The position numbers and the translations under genes are program-made. Positions 1 to 6,352 of a stretch of DNA of 25,749 nucleotides are shown piece by piece. The stretch spans positions 1 through 25,749 of the forward strand of contig CAZRLO010000034.1 of assembly GCA_964600965.1 (NCBI GenBank). Direction: 5' to 3'. Position 1 is the stretch's first letter. The number at the start of each line of letters is the position of its first letter. Under the pieces are notes generated by a model that searched no databases, was not told where the DNA came from, and was given only the letters and a program-made list of their open reading frames with translations. This DNA is from UBA5972 sp964600965 (GTDB lineage: Bacteria; Pseudomonadota; Alphaproteobacteria; Rhodobacterales; Rhodobacteraceae).

Positions 1-642
1 ATACAGGATGTTTTCCGGGCGAATGACCGCCTCCAACTCGGAAATTGTGCGCGCGTAGTCCGACCGCCCAAGATATTCCGGGCTGTCCGACACCCTTGCT
101 ACCAGGCGCGAAAATCGCCGGTCGGCCATGTCCGCCGGGACATGCCGGTCGCGCGCCCGCATCGAAATCTGTGACCACAACCGCGCGGCAGGATCGCGCA
201 GCACGAACACGAACCGTGCGTTCGGATGGCACGCCGCCATTTCGGCGAAGGCCGTTCTGTCCAGCATCGAATAGACCGGGGAAATATCGCCGAAGGCCCG
301 TGCGCCGCCGCCCGAGCCGCGCACGATGTCGGCGTATCGCGGCGCATCGCGACCCAGCGATTTTGCCAGACCGTCCAGTCGCCCCGACGCCAGCCCGGCC
401 CGTTTCAGAACCGAGGCCATCGCCGACACCCGGCGCAATCGCCAGAAAGCGGGGCGACCGCCGCCGGTTTTCCCGCGCCGGTGAAAATGGCTGAAATAGT
501 GGTATTCTTTCAGCGGTCCGGTGCTGACCTGATCGTGTCTCGACAAATAGTCGAACAACCAGGTCGTCCCGGACTTCTGCGCGCCGATGACGAAATACAT
601 GGTTTCGTCATCGTGCGAGGGTGCTGTGCGGGGCGCGGCCAT
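1..642 (-). CDS. Sulfotransferase family protein (partial, C-terminus beyond left edge)
   Basis: The reading frame is open from an ATG at 642 to the left edge, giving 214 residues with no stop. It has the 5'-phosphosulfate loop of PAPS-dependent sulfotransferases, GAQKSGTTWL at residues 20-29, and a matching 3'-phosphate motif, FVFVLRDPAARLWSQ at about 144-158, with Arg149 and Ser157 in the expected places. The family transfers sulfate from PAPS to a hydroxyl or amino group of a sugar, lipid or small molecule; the acceptor cannot be told from sequence. The start codon overlaps the nuoC stop (TGATG), and an AAGGGGGG ribosome site lies in the nuoC 3' end, so translation is probably coupled to the nuo operon. 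There is no signal peptide, so it is probably cytosolic. nuoD would be the usual next gene. Family call sure; role unknown. Confidence 0.9.
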   Translation of the reverse strand, partial: MAAPRTAPSHDDETMYFVIGAQKSGTTWLFDYLSRHDQVSTGPLKEYHYFSHFHRRGKTGGGRPAFWRLRRVSAMASVLKRAGLASGRLDGLAKSLGRDAPRYADIVRGSGGGARAFGDISPVYSMLDRTAFAEMAACHPNARFVFVLRDPAARLWSQISMRARDRHVPADMADRRFSRLVARVSDSPEYLGRSDYARTISELEAVIRPENILY

Positions 643-1247
643 CAGGCATCGCCCCCCTTGTCGTCGCCCGGCAGGATGTATTCCGCGCCTTCCCAGGGCG
701 ACATGAAATCGAACTGGCGGTATTCCTGCACGAGGCTGACGGGTTCATAGACCACGCGCTTTTCCTTTTCGTCGTACCGAACCTCGGTATAGCCCGTGGT
801 CGGAAAATCCTTGCGCAACGGATGGCCGCGAAAACCATAGTCGGTCAGGATGCGCCGCAAATCCGGGTGGTCGGCAAACATCAGACCGTACATGTCGAAC
901 ACCTCGCGTTCGAACCAGTTGGCGCTGGGGTGGACCGCGGTGATCGAGGGCACGATATCGCTGGCCCGTACGGGGATTTTCACCCGCAGCCGCTGGTTCT
1001 GATACATCGAAAGGAAATGGTAGACCACGTCGAATCGTTTGTCGCGCTGCGGGTAATCGACCGCCGTGATGTCGATCAATGTCGAGAAACGGCAATTCCG
1101 GTCGGCGCGCAGAAATTCCGCAAATGCGACAAGACCGTTAAGCGTTACCTCGACAACCAGTTCGTCGTTTTCGATTTCCGTCGCGACCACGGCGTTTTCG
1201 TGCTTGGTCTGGAGCAGCAGGGCCAGTTCTGCCAGGGCTTCGCTCAT
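642..1247 (-). CDS. nuoC: NADH-quinone oxidoreductase subunit C
   Basis: This is the 30-kDa subunit of the hydrophilic arm of complex I, which docks next to the 49-kDa subunit (NuoD) on the cytoplasmic side of the inner membrane and carries no cofactor itself. The 201-residue product has the family signature around NWFEREVFDMYGLMF and the following HPDLRRILTDYGFRGHPLRK region, split here as two stretches. An upstream in-frame start at 1343 would lie inside nuoB. The ATG at 1247 is preferred because GGAAG sits just in front of it and the protein then begins MSEALAEL, as expected. It lies 11 bases after the nuoB stop. Length is normal for an unfused NuoC; no oddities. Confidence 0.96.
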   Translation of the reverse strand: MSEALAELALLLQTKHENAVVATEIENDELVVEVTLNGLVAFAEFLRADRNCRFSTLIDITAVDYPQRDKRFDVVYHFLSMYQNQRLRVKIPVRASDIVPSITAVHPSANWFEREVFDMYGLMFADHPDLRRILTDYGFRGHPLRKDFPTTGYTEVRYDEKEKRVVYEPVSLVQEYRQFDFMSPWEGAEYILPGDDKGGDA

Positions 1248-1258
1248 TTCGCTTCCAA

Positions 1259-1792
1259 TCAACGGATGATGGTGCCGGTACGCCGGATCTTGCGCTGCAA
1301 TTGCAGGATACCGTACAGCAGCGCCTCGGCGGTCGGGGGGCATCCGGGGACATAGATGTCGACCGGCACGATCCGGTCGCAGCCGCGCACGACGCTGTAG
1401 CTGTAGTGATAATACCCGCCGCCATTGGCACAGGACCCCATCGAGATCACGTAACGTGGCTCGGGCATCTGGTCGTAGACCTTCCTGAGCGCCGGTGCCA
1501 TCTTGTTGGTCAGTGTGCCCGCGACGATCATCACGTCGGACTGGCGCGGACTGGCGCGGGGCGCGAAACCAAAGCGTTCCGCATCATATCGCGGCATGGC
1601 CACATGCATCATTTCGACCGCGCAACAGGCCAGACCGAAGGTCATCCAGTGCAGGCTGCCGGTGCGGGCCCAGTTGATGATATCCTCGGTCGAGGTCAAC
1701 AGGAAACCCTTGTCCTGCAAGTCGCGGTTCAGTGCCTGAACGGTGACCTCTTTATCGGCGCCCGCCGAGTTTTCCGCGGTGCTTACGCCCAT
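1259..1792 (-). CDS. nuoB: NADH-quinone oxidoreductase subunit B
   Basis: NuoB (PSST subunit) carries the terminal iron-sulfur cluster N2 that passes electrons to quinone. The four cluster ligands are visible: the adjacent pair Cys56-Cys57 in GLACCAVEMM, Cys121 in GSCANGGG and Cys151 in PGCPPT. The product is 177 residues from the ATG at 1792. That start has AGGAG about nine bases upstream; the earlier in-frame ATG at 1813 lacks such a site and lies further inside nuoA. The start overlaps the end of nuoA by ten bases, which implies translational coupling. Expected partner genes nuoA and nuoC flank it. Confidence 0.97.
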   Translation of the reverse strand: MGVSTAENSAGADKEVTVQALNRDLQDKGFLLTSTEDIINWARTGSLHWMTFGLACCAVEMMHVAMPRYDAERFGFAPRASPRQSDVMIVAGTLTNKMAPALRKVYDQMPEPRYVISMGSCANGGGYYHYSYSVVRGCDRIVPVDIYVPGCPPTAEALLYGILQLQRKIRRTGTIIR

Positions 1793-2148
1793 TCGAGCGC
1801 TCCTTTTTTCCATTCATAGGCGAACCCGACCGTCAGCACGCCCAGAAACACGATCATCGACCAGAAACCCAGCGTGCCGACATGCTGAAAACTTGCCGCC
1901 CACGGGAACAGGAACGCGACTTCGAGGTCGAAAATGATGAACAGGATCGCAACGAGGTAGAACCGGACATCGAATTTCATCCGCGCATCGTCAAAGGCGT
2001 TGAACCCGCATTCATAGGCGCTGGTCTTTTCGGCGTCGGGATTGCGGACCGCGACGACCAGCGCCGCAAGGATAAGGACCAGCCCCAGAGCGATGGCAAG
2101 CGCCAGAAAGATGAGGATCGGCAGGTATTGTCGCAGCAGATCGTCCAC
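1783..2148 (-). CDS. nuoA: NADH-quinone oxidoreductase subunit A
   Basis: Small membrane subunit of complex I with three hydrophobic helices, at about residues 8-32, 60-85 and 90-112, and the conserved ECGF motif followed by FDVRFYLVAILFIIFDLE, which forms the loop near the quinone site. I place the start at the GTG at 2148 (121 residues): GGAGGG sits directly upstream and the protein then begins VDDLLRQYLPI, like its relatives. A longer frame begins with a TTG at 2190, but that codon lies at or before the transcription start predicted from the promoter at 2191-2219. First gene of the nuo operon; its end overlaps nuoB. Confidence 0.94.
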   Translation of the reverse strand: MDDLLRQYLPILIFLALAIALGLVLILAALVVAVRNPDAEKTSAYECGFNAFDDARMKFDVRFYLVAILFIIFDLEVAFLFPWAASFQHVGTLGFWSMIVFLGVLTVGFAYEWKKGALEWA

Positions 2149-2190
2149 GGGCCCTCCGTTTGGCAAGAAAATCCTGATTTTACGTGCCAA

Positions 2191-2219
2191 GGTTTACCGG
2201 CGCGCTTGGCAGAGGTCAA
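2191..2219 (-). promoter_or_regulatory. Candidate sigma70-type promoter of nuoA
   Basis: Read on the minus strand there is TTGACC (2219-2214), a 17-base spacer and TAAACC (2196-2191). The -35 box is good and the -10 box weak. It would start transcription near 2184, which agrees with the GTG start of nuoA at 2148. Prediction from sequence only. Confidence 0.4.
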
Positions 2220-2304
2220 CCGAAGGCACCGGCCCAAAGGGGCAAATAATGGTGGTCACGCAGGGGCTCTGTTGTCGCAGCCCGAACCGGTTGGGGGCGC
2301 GGTC

Positions 2305-3198
2305 TCAGCGCCCTGTTTTCGCTTCTGTCGATCTTCGGGCGGCGGGCGCGGACGGCTGCCAGCCCGGACGTGCAAACAAGCGCATCCAGAACTCGGCCAG
2401 CGAACCCGAATTCCGCAAGTCCCGCCCAAGCTCCGGCAGTTCCGAGAACCACACTTTCAGCGGATTGCGGCTGTCGAAATCGCGGGCCAGACCGTATCGG
2501 GGTGTTTCCTCTTCAACCTGGAACGTGCCGAATATCCGGTCCCAGATGATCAGGATGCCGCCGTAGTTCCGGTCGAGATATTTGCGGTCACAACCATGAT
2601 GCACACGGTGATGCGACGGGGTGTTCAGCACCTTTTCGACCACGCCCAGCTTGCCGATCAGCCGGGTGTGTATCCAGGTCTGATAGGCCAGCACCACGAT
2701 GATCCCGAAAAAGATCATCTCGGGCGAAAATCCCAGAAATACCAGCGGCAGATGCGCGATCAGCGACCACACCCCTTCCAGCGGTCCGAACCGGATTCCG
2801 GTCACCATATTCAGATCCCGCGACGAATGATGCACCGCATGCTGGGTCCATAACAGCCGCACCTGATGGGCGATGCGATGTTCCCAGTAGTAGGTGAAAT
2901 CGGCAGCCAGAACCGCCAGCGCCAGCCCCCACCAAAGCGGAGGTACCGACCACGTCACGACGCTTGCGTCCAGAATATGGAACACGCCATAGGCTCCCGT
3001 GAATACAAGGATCTCAAACAGGAGATAGGGAAGCTGGGTCGAGGCGCTGACCAGCATTTCGCCGATCTTGCGCCCGCCGAGATTGCCCTTGAACCAGGCC
3101 TCGGCAATCTCGATCAGCAGAATGGCGGCACCGATGATGAAAAATGCATCATCGATGCGACTGCCAAGGGCGTTAATCATGCTGGTGGTCAGTTCCAT
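2305..3198 (-). CDS. Sterol desaturase / fatty acid hydroxylase family membrane protein
   Basis: A 297-residue integral membrane di-iron oxygenase. The three histidine boxes that hold the metal pair are intact: HRIAH at 107-111, HAVHH at 120-124 and HHRVHH at 196-201, with WIHTR at 175-179 between them. Hydrophobic segments lie near residues 18-32, 53-75, 88-105, 140-155 and 160-178. Members hydroxylate or desaturate lipids such as sterols, carotenoids, alkylglycerols or ornithine lipids; the substrate here is not evident. The start at 3198 has AGGA just upstream, and its first 26 bases overlap the TetR gene, so the two are co-transcribed. The C-terminal tail of about 30 residues is basic and Ala/Pro-rich. 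Confidence 0.9.
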   Translation of the reverse strand: MELTTSMINALGSRIDDAFFIIGAAILLIEIAEAWFKGNLGGRKIGEMLVSASTQLPYLLFEILVFTGAYGVFHILDASVVTWSVPPLWWGLALAVLAADFTYYWEHRIAHQVRLLWTQHAVHHSSRDLNMVTGIRFGPLEGVWSLIAHLPLVFLGFSPEMIFFGIIVVLAYQTWIHTRLIGKLGVVEKVLNTPSHHRVHHGCDRKYLDRNYGGILIIWDRIFGTFQVEEETPRYGLARDFDSRNPLKVWFSELPELGRDLRNSGSLAEFWMRLFARPGWQPSAPAARRSTEAKTGR

Positions 3199-3760
3199 CT
3201 TTTCCTACTCCGTTGATCAGCGTGCGCCAGGCCAGATCGGCGGCCTGCGCGGGTGTGGATTCTTCGTTGCGAACGGCGGTCCATGCAACGTAGACCAGAT
3301 TGTCGAACGCCCGCGCGATCCAGCGGGTCGGTACATCCGGGGCAAAGGTGCCCTCGTAGCGGGCGGCGTCGATCGTATCGCACAATTCCTGCATACCATT
3401 TTGATATTGCATAGTAATATCGGGATCACGCGCCACGGGGTCAGAGGCAAGAAACCACTGTCGGTCCGCCAGCGGCACAATGGCAAAGAGGCTCTGGCGC
3501 AGCGCCACCGAATAGCTTTCCGCGTCACGGGTGGCGTTCGCGACCGCCAATTCAAGCTCGTCCTGCGCGATTTGCGCCAAAGCCAGCATCAGATCGTGCC
3601 GGGTGACGAAATAACGATAAAGCGTGGCACGGCTGACGCCCGCGCGGGCCGCGACATCGCCAAGTGACGCGCCGGGCTGGTCGGAAAGCGTCAGAAACGC
3701 CGCGTGGAGGATCGCATCCCGGGTTTTGGGGCGGATTGGATTCGGGCTATTCGCTTGCAT
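3173..3760 (-). CDS. TetR/AcrR family transcriptional regulator
   Basis: A 195-residue repressor with the N-terminal TetR helix-turn-helix: TRDAILHAAFLTL, then SLGDVAARAGVSRATLYRYF at about residues 34-53, followed by a ligand-binding helical domain. The start at 3760 is chosen because the longer frame (GTG at 3802) would begin upstream of the likely -10 box; no strong ribosome site is seen. The gene overlaps the start of the desaturase by 26 bases, so it probably regulates itself and the desaturase together, through the dyads in its own promoter. The ligand is unknown. Whether it also controls the neighbouring liu genes cannot be told; the liuA operator has a different sequence. Confidence 0.92.
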   Translation of the reverse strand: MQANSPNPIRPKTRDAILHAAFLTLSDQPGASLGDVAARAGVSRATLYRYFVTRHDLMLALAQIAQDELELAVANATRDAESYSVALRQSLFAIVPLADRQWFLASDPVARDPDITMQYQNGMQELCDTIDAARYEGTFAPDVPTRWIARAFDNLVYVAWTAVRNEESTPAQAADLAWRTLINGVGKDGTDHQHD

Positions 3761-3770
3761 GAGACACCAT

Positions 3771-3812
3771 TGTCTTAAATTGGACACATATGTAACAAGC
3801 ACCCAAAGTCAA
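3771..3812 (-). promoter_or_regulatory. Candidate promoter with operator-like dyads for tetR-desaturase
   Basis: On the minus strand TTGACT (3812-3807), a 16-base spacer and TATGTG (3790-3785) form a promoter-like pair. Two dyads overlap the -10 region: ACATATGT at 3786-3793, and TGTC (3771-3774) with GACA (3783-3786) eight bases apart. This is where an autoregulating TetR protein would bind. Inference from position and symmetry. Confidence 0.4.
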
Positions 3813-3837
3813 GCGGCGCACCGCCCCGAATATGCAC

Positions 3838-3871
3838 CCGGTGGTTCGATTCCGGCGGTTCGATCCACTGG
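3838..3871. terminator. Stable hairpin downstream of liuC, possible terminator
   Basis: CCGGTGGTTCGA (3838-3849) pairs with TCGATCCACTGG (3860-3871): ten Watson-Crick pairs, one G-T and one mismatch around a ten-base loop. It lies about 90 bases beyond the liuC stop and before the tetR promoter. There is no U tract on either strand, so intrinsic termination is doubtful; it may instead protect the 3' end of the liu message. Confidence 0.35.
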
Positions 3872-3963
3872 AATTTCGCTTTCTGGATCAACTGATCACG
3901 ACATTTGAGTTGCCTGGGCGAAGTCTGTGGCACTTGCCGAGGGGCTCGAATGTCACCTTCGGC

Positions 3964-4752
3964 CTACGATCGCCAGACCGGTGCCCGTTTCTCGAAAAAC
4001 GCGGCGATGCCCTCGGCGGCCTCGTCGCCCTCCCAGGTCGCGACCAGCCGGTCGATGGTCTCTTCGATGATCGCGGGCGTGATGGCCGGGCCCAGCATGC
4101 GCGCCAGTCGTTTGCTTTCGGCAACCGCCTTGGGCGCCGCCTGCAGGTAGGGCGCGATTTCGGCCTCGATCGCCTGGTCCAGCGTGTCGATCGCCGCCAA
4201 CCGCGCCAGCAGCCCCAATTCCACCGCCTCGGCCCCCGAAAACAGGCGGCCCGACATGAAGACCCGGCGCGCGCGCGCCTCGCCCATCCGGGCCAGCACA
4301 TAGGGGCTTATCGTGGCGGGGATCAGCCCCAGCCCGACCTCGGTCAGGCCGAATTTCCCGCCCGGAACGCCGACCGCGACATCGCAGACCGACATCAATC
4401 CGACCCCGCCGCCAAAAGCGTTGCCATGGACCCGCCCGATCATAGGCTTGGGCAGGGTGTTCAGCGCGAACAACGTCATCGCCAGTTTTCGCGCTTCGGC
4501 CCGGCGGGTGGTCGCATCCGCGGCCATCTGCGCCTGCATCCAGCCAAGATCGCCGCCCGCGCAAAAGGATTTTCCCTCGCCCGCCAGCACGACCACCCGC
4601 ACGTCGCCGTCCGCGGCCAAATCCTGCGCCGCGACGGCCAGATCGTCGATCATCCTGCCGGACAGCGCATTGTGTTTGTCCGGCCGCGCCAGCCACAATG
4701 TGGCCACGCCGCGCGCGTCCCGTGCGATCCTCAGCGTTTCATACCTGTGCAT
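3964..4752 (-). CDS. liuC: Methylglutaconyl-CoA hydratase (enoyl-CoA hydratase family)
   Basis: A 262-residue crotonase-fold protein. It has the CoA-binding and oxyanion-hole parts of the family, GKSFCAGGDLGWM near residue 60 and VHGNAFGGGVGLMSVCDVAV near 105, and the Glu-containing segment FGLTEVGLGLIPATISPYV. In leucine breakdown this enzyme hydrates 3-methylglutaconyl-CoA to HMG-CoA. The specific call rests on the liu context, since the fold alone covers many hydratases. The ATG at 4752 overlaps the end of liuE by 14 bases, as in a coupled operon. It is the last gene of the liu block; the transcript probably ends in the following gap. Confidence 0.9.
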   Translation of the reverse strand: MHRYETLRIARDARGVATLWLARPDKHNALSGRMIDDLAVAAQDLAADGDVRVVVLAGEGKSFCAGGDLGWMQAQMAADATTRRAEARKLAMTLFALNTLPKPMIGRVHGNAFGGGVGLMSVCDVAVGVPGGKFGLTEVGLGLIPATISPYVLARMGEARARRVFMSGRLFSGAEAVELGLLARLAAIDTLDQAIEAEIAPYLQAAPKAVAESKRLARMLGPAITPAIIEETIDRLVATWEGDEAAEGIAAFFEKRAPVWRS

Positions 4753-5602
4753 CCGACCGTAATCCCCTCGCAAATTCAGCGGCTTGCGCCAATTTGGCGG
4801 CATCAAGCCCGGTTTCGTATCCCAAATTGCAAAGCAATTCATGTACCTTGCCGGTGTCCACATTACCCGCCGCCCCCGGCGCGTAGGGGCAACCACCCAG
4901 ACCACCGACCGAGGCGTCAAAAACCCGCACTCCCACCGACAATGACGTCTCGACATTCGCCAGCGCGCGCCCGGACGTGTCGTGGAAATGCCCGGCCAGC
5001 GCCTTGGCCGGAACTTCTGCCAGCACGGTCCGCAGCATCGCCGCAACGGTTTCCGGCCGCCCCTGTCCGATCGTGTCGCCCAGCGAGATTTCATAGCACC
5101 CCGCCCGGTAAAGCGTGCCCGCGACGTTCGCCACCGCAGCCGGTTTGACCGGGCCGTCAAACGGGCAGTCGGTCACACAGGAAACATAGCCGCGCACCGA
5201 AATTCCTGCCCCCGCCGCCGTCGCGATCACGGGCCGGAACCGCGCAAGGCTTTCGTCGACCGAGCAGTTGATATTGGCCTGCGAAAACCCTTCGGAGGCC
5301 GACGCGAACACCGCGATCTCGTCCGCGTGCGCCGCCCGCGCCGCGTCCAGCCCGCGCAGGTTCGGGGTCAGTGCCGCATAGGAAATTCCGGGCTTGCGCC
5401 GGATCGCCGCCAGCACCCCGGCGCCGTCGGCCATCTGCGGCACCCATTTCGGCGAAACAAAGGCCGCCACTTCGATCCGGCGAAACCCGGCTTCCGACAA
5501 CATGTCGACCAGCGCCACCTTGTCGGCGGTCGCGATCTGGCGCGCCTCGTTTTGCAGGCCGTCGCGCGGGCCGACCTCGAATATTTCGGCCCGTTCAGAC
5601 AT
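4739..5602 (-). CDS. liuE: Hydroxymethylglutaryl-CoA lyase
   Basis: A 287-residue TIM-barrel lyase that cleaves HMG-CoA to acetoacetate and acetyl-CoA, the last step of leucine degradation. Family marks are EVGPRDGLQNE at the N-terminus (metal Asp and substrate Arg), FVSPKWVPQMAD, GHFHDTSGRAL with the metal-binding histidines, and the cysteine loop VGGLGGCPYAPGAAGN near the C-terminus. The start at 5602 overlaps the end of the GST gene by eight bases (ATGTCTGA). A longer frame begins at 5644 but adds residues absent from the family. No clear ribosome site precedes 5602, consistent with coupling to the gene upstream. Confidence 0.95.
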   Translation of the reverse strand: MSERAEIFEVGPRDGLQNEARQIATADKVALVDMLSEAGFRRIEVAAFVSPKWVPQMADGAGVLAAIRRKPGISYAALTPNLRGLDAARAAHADEIAVFASASEGFSQANINCSVDESLARFRPVIATAAGAGISVRGYVSCVTDCPFDGPVKPAAVANVAGTLYRAGCYEISLGDTIGQGRPETVAAMLRTVLAEVPAKALAGHFHDTSGRALANVETSLSVGVRVFDASVGGLGGCPYAPGAAGNVDTGKVHELLCNLGYETGLDAAKLAQAAEFARGLRSDAQV

Positions 5603-6254
5603 CGGGCAGGGCGTAAAAGTCACGGTCATACAGCAATTCCGCACCTGACGGCGGTAATGCCTTTTGGAACGCCGGGCGCGCCATCAGCCGTTCGGTATAG
5701 GCCGCAACGTTGGGAAAAGGGTCAAACCGCGCAAAAAATCCGGCGGCGTAGACCGAATAACCGATATTGGTGTCGATTGCCGAGAACCCGCTGGCCAGCA
5801 GATAATCGCGCGCATCAAGTGCGGTCTCCAGCGCCTGCAAGGTCCGCCCAAGGCGCATGGTCTCGTATTTCATCACCGTTGGCGAACGCATCCAATCCTC
5901 GCGCAGCACGACGTGATGCTGGGTCAGCGTCGCCAGATGCTGGCCCATGGTCTCGGCAAAGTGCAGCCATTGCAGCCATTCCCAGCGCTCGGGATCGCCG
6001 GGCGGTCGCCCCAGCCCGCGATCGGGGTAGGTCTCGACCAGGTATTCGGTGATGGCCCCGGTTTCAAACAGAACGACATTCCCGTCCTCGAATGCCGGAA
6101 CCCGCCCGGCGGGCGAAAGCGCGCGATATTCCTGCGTATATAACGGGCGACGGAACGAATGAACGACCAGTTCGAATTCCAGTTCCATTTCGTAAAGCAA
6201 CGCGAGCGTGCGCGTCGAACGGCTTTGCCAGCCATGATGAAGCCGTCTTTTCAT
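5595..6254 (-). CDS. Glutathione S-transferase family protein
   Basis: A 219-residue protein with a thioredoxin-like N-terminal half and an all-helical C-terminal half. Visible marks are the N-terminal segment WQSRSTRTLALLYEMELE, the cis-proline motif SPAGRVPAFEDG, and the glutathione-binding stretch LFETGAITEYLVETY near residues 62-76. GST proteins conjugate or isomerise with glutathione; the substrate here is not known. It sits between liuD and liuE and overlaps liuE, so it is expressed with leucine catabolism. Start: ATG at 6254 fits the family N-terminus, though no good ribosome site is seen; a longer frame begins at 6317 but runs through the hairpin repeat. Confidence 0.9.
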   Translation of the reverse strand: MKRRLHHGWQSRSTRTLALLYEMELEFELVVHSFRRPLYTQEYRALSPAGRVPAFEDGNVVLFETGAITEYLVETYPDRGLGRPPGDPERWEWLQWLHFAETMGQHLATLTQHHVVLREDWMRSPTVMKYETMRLGRTLQALETALDARDYLLASGFSAIDTNIGYSVYAAGFFARFDPFPNVAAYTERLMARPAFQKALPPSGAELLYDRDFYALPDV

Positions 6255-6268
6255 GGGGTAGGGCCCGC

Positions 6269-6350
6269 GGCTTCTTTTTGGTCCCAAATACTCCGATCCC
6301 GCCATTTCGACGGGCACCGGGATTTGAGTATATTTGCCAAAAAGAAACCC
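6269..6350. repeat. Paired REP-like motif forming a long hairpin between liuD and the GST gene
   Basis: Two inverted copies of one unit, (6350-6325, minus) and (6269-6294), face each other across about 30 bases. The core TTCTTTTTGG and its complement CCAAAAAGAA match perfectly, followed by CAAATA and ACTC with small bulges. The inner part ATCCCG and CGGGAT also pairs, so the whole 80 bases can fold into one long imperfect stem. It begins three bases after the liuD stop. A third single copy lies at 8329-8352. Possible roles are message stabilisation or partial termination between liuD and the GST gene. Confidence 0.75.
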
Positions 6351-6352
6351 AT

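Noticed and set aside
3838..3871. tRNA-like sequence GGTTCGATTCC (3843-3853), resembling a T-arm
   Set aside because: No anticodon or acceptor arms are found on either side; the sequence is better explained as one side of the hairpin behind liuC. No sign of an integrated element nearby.
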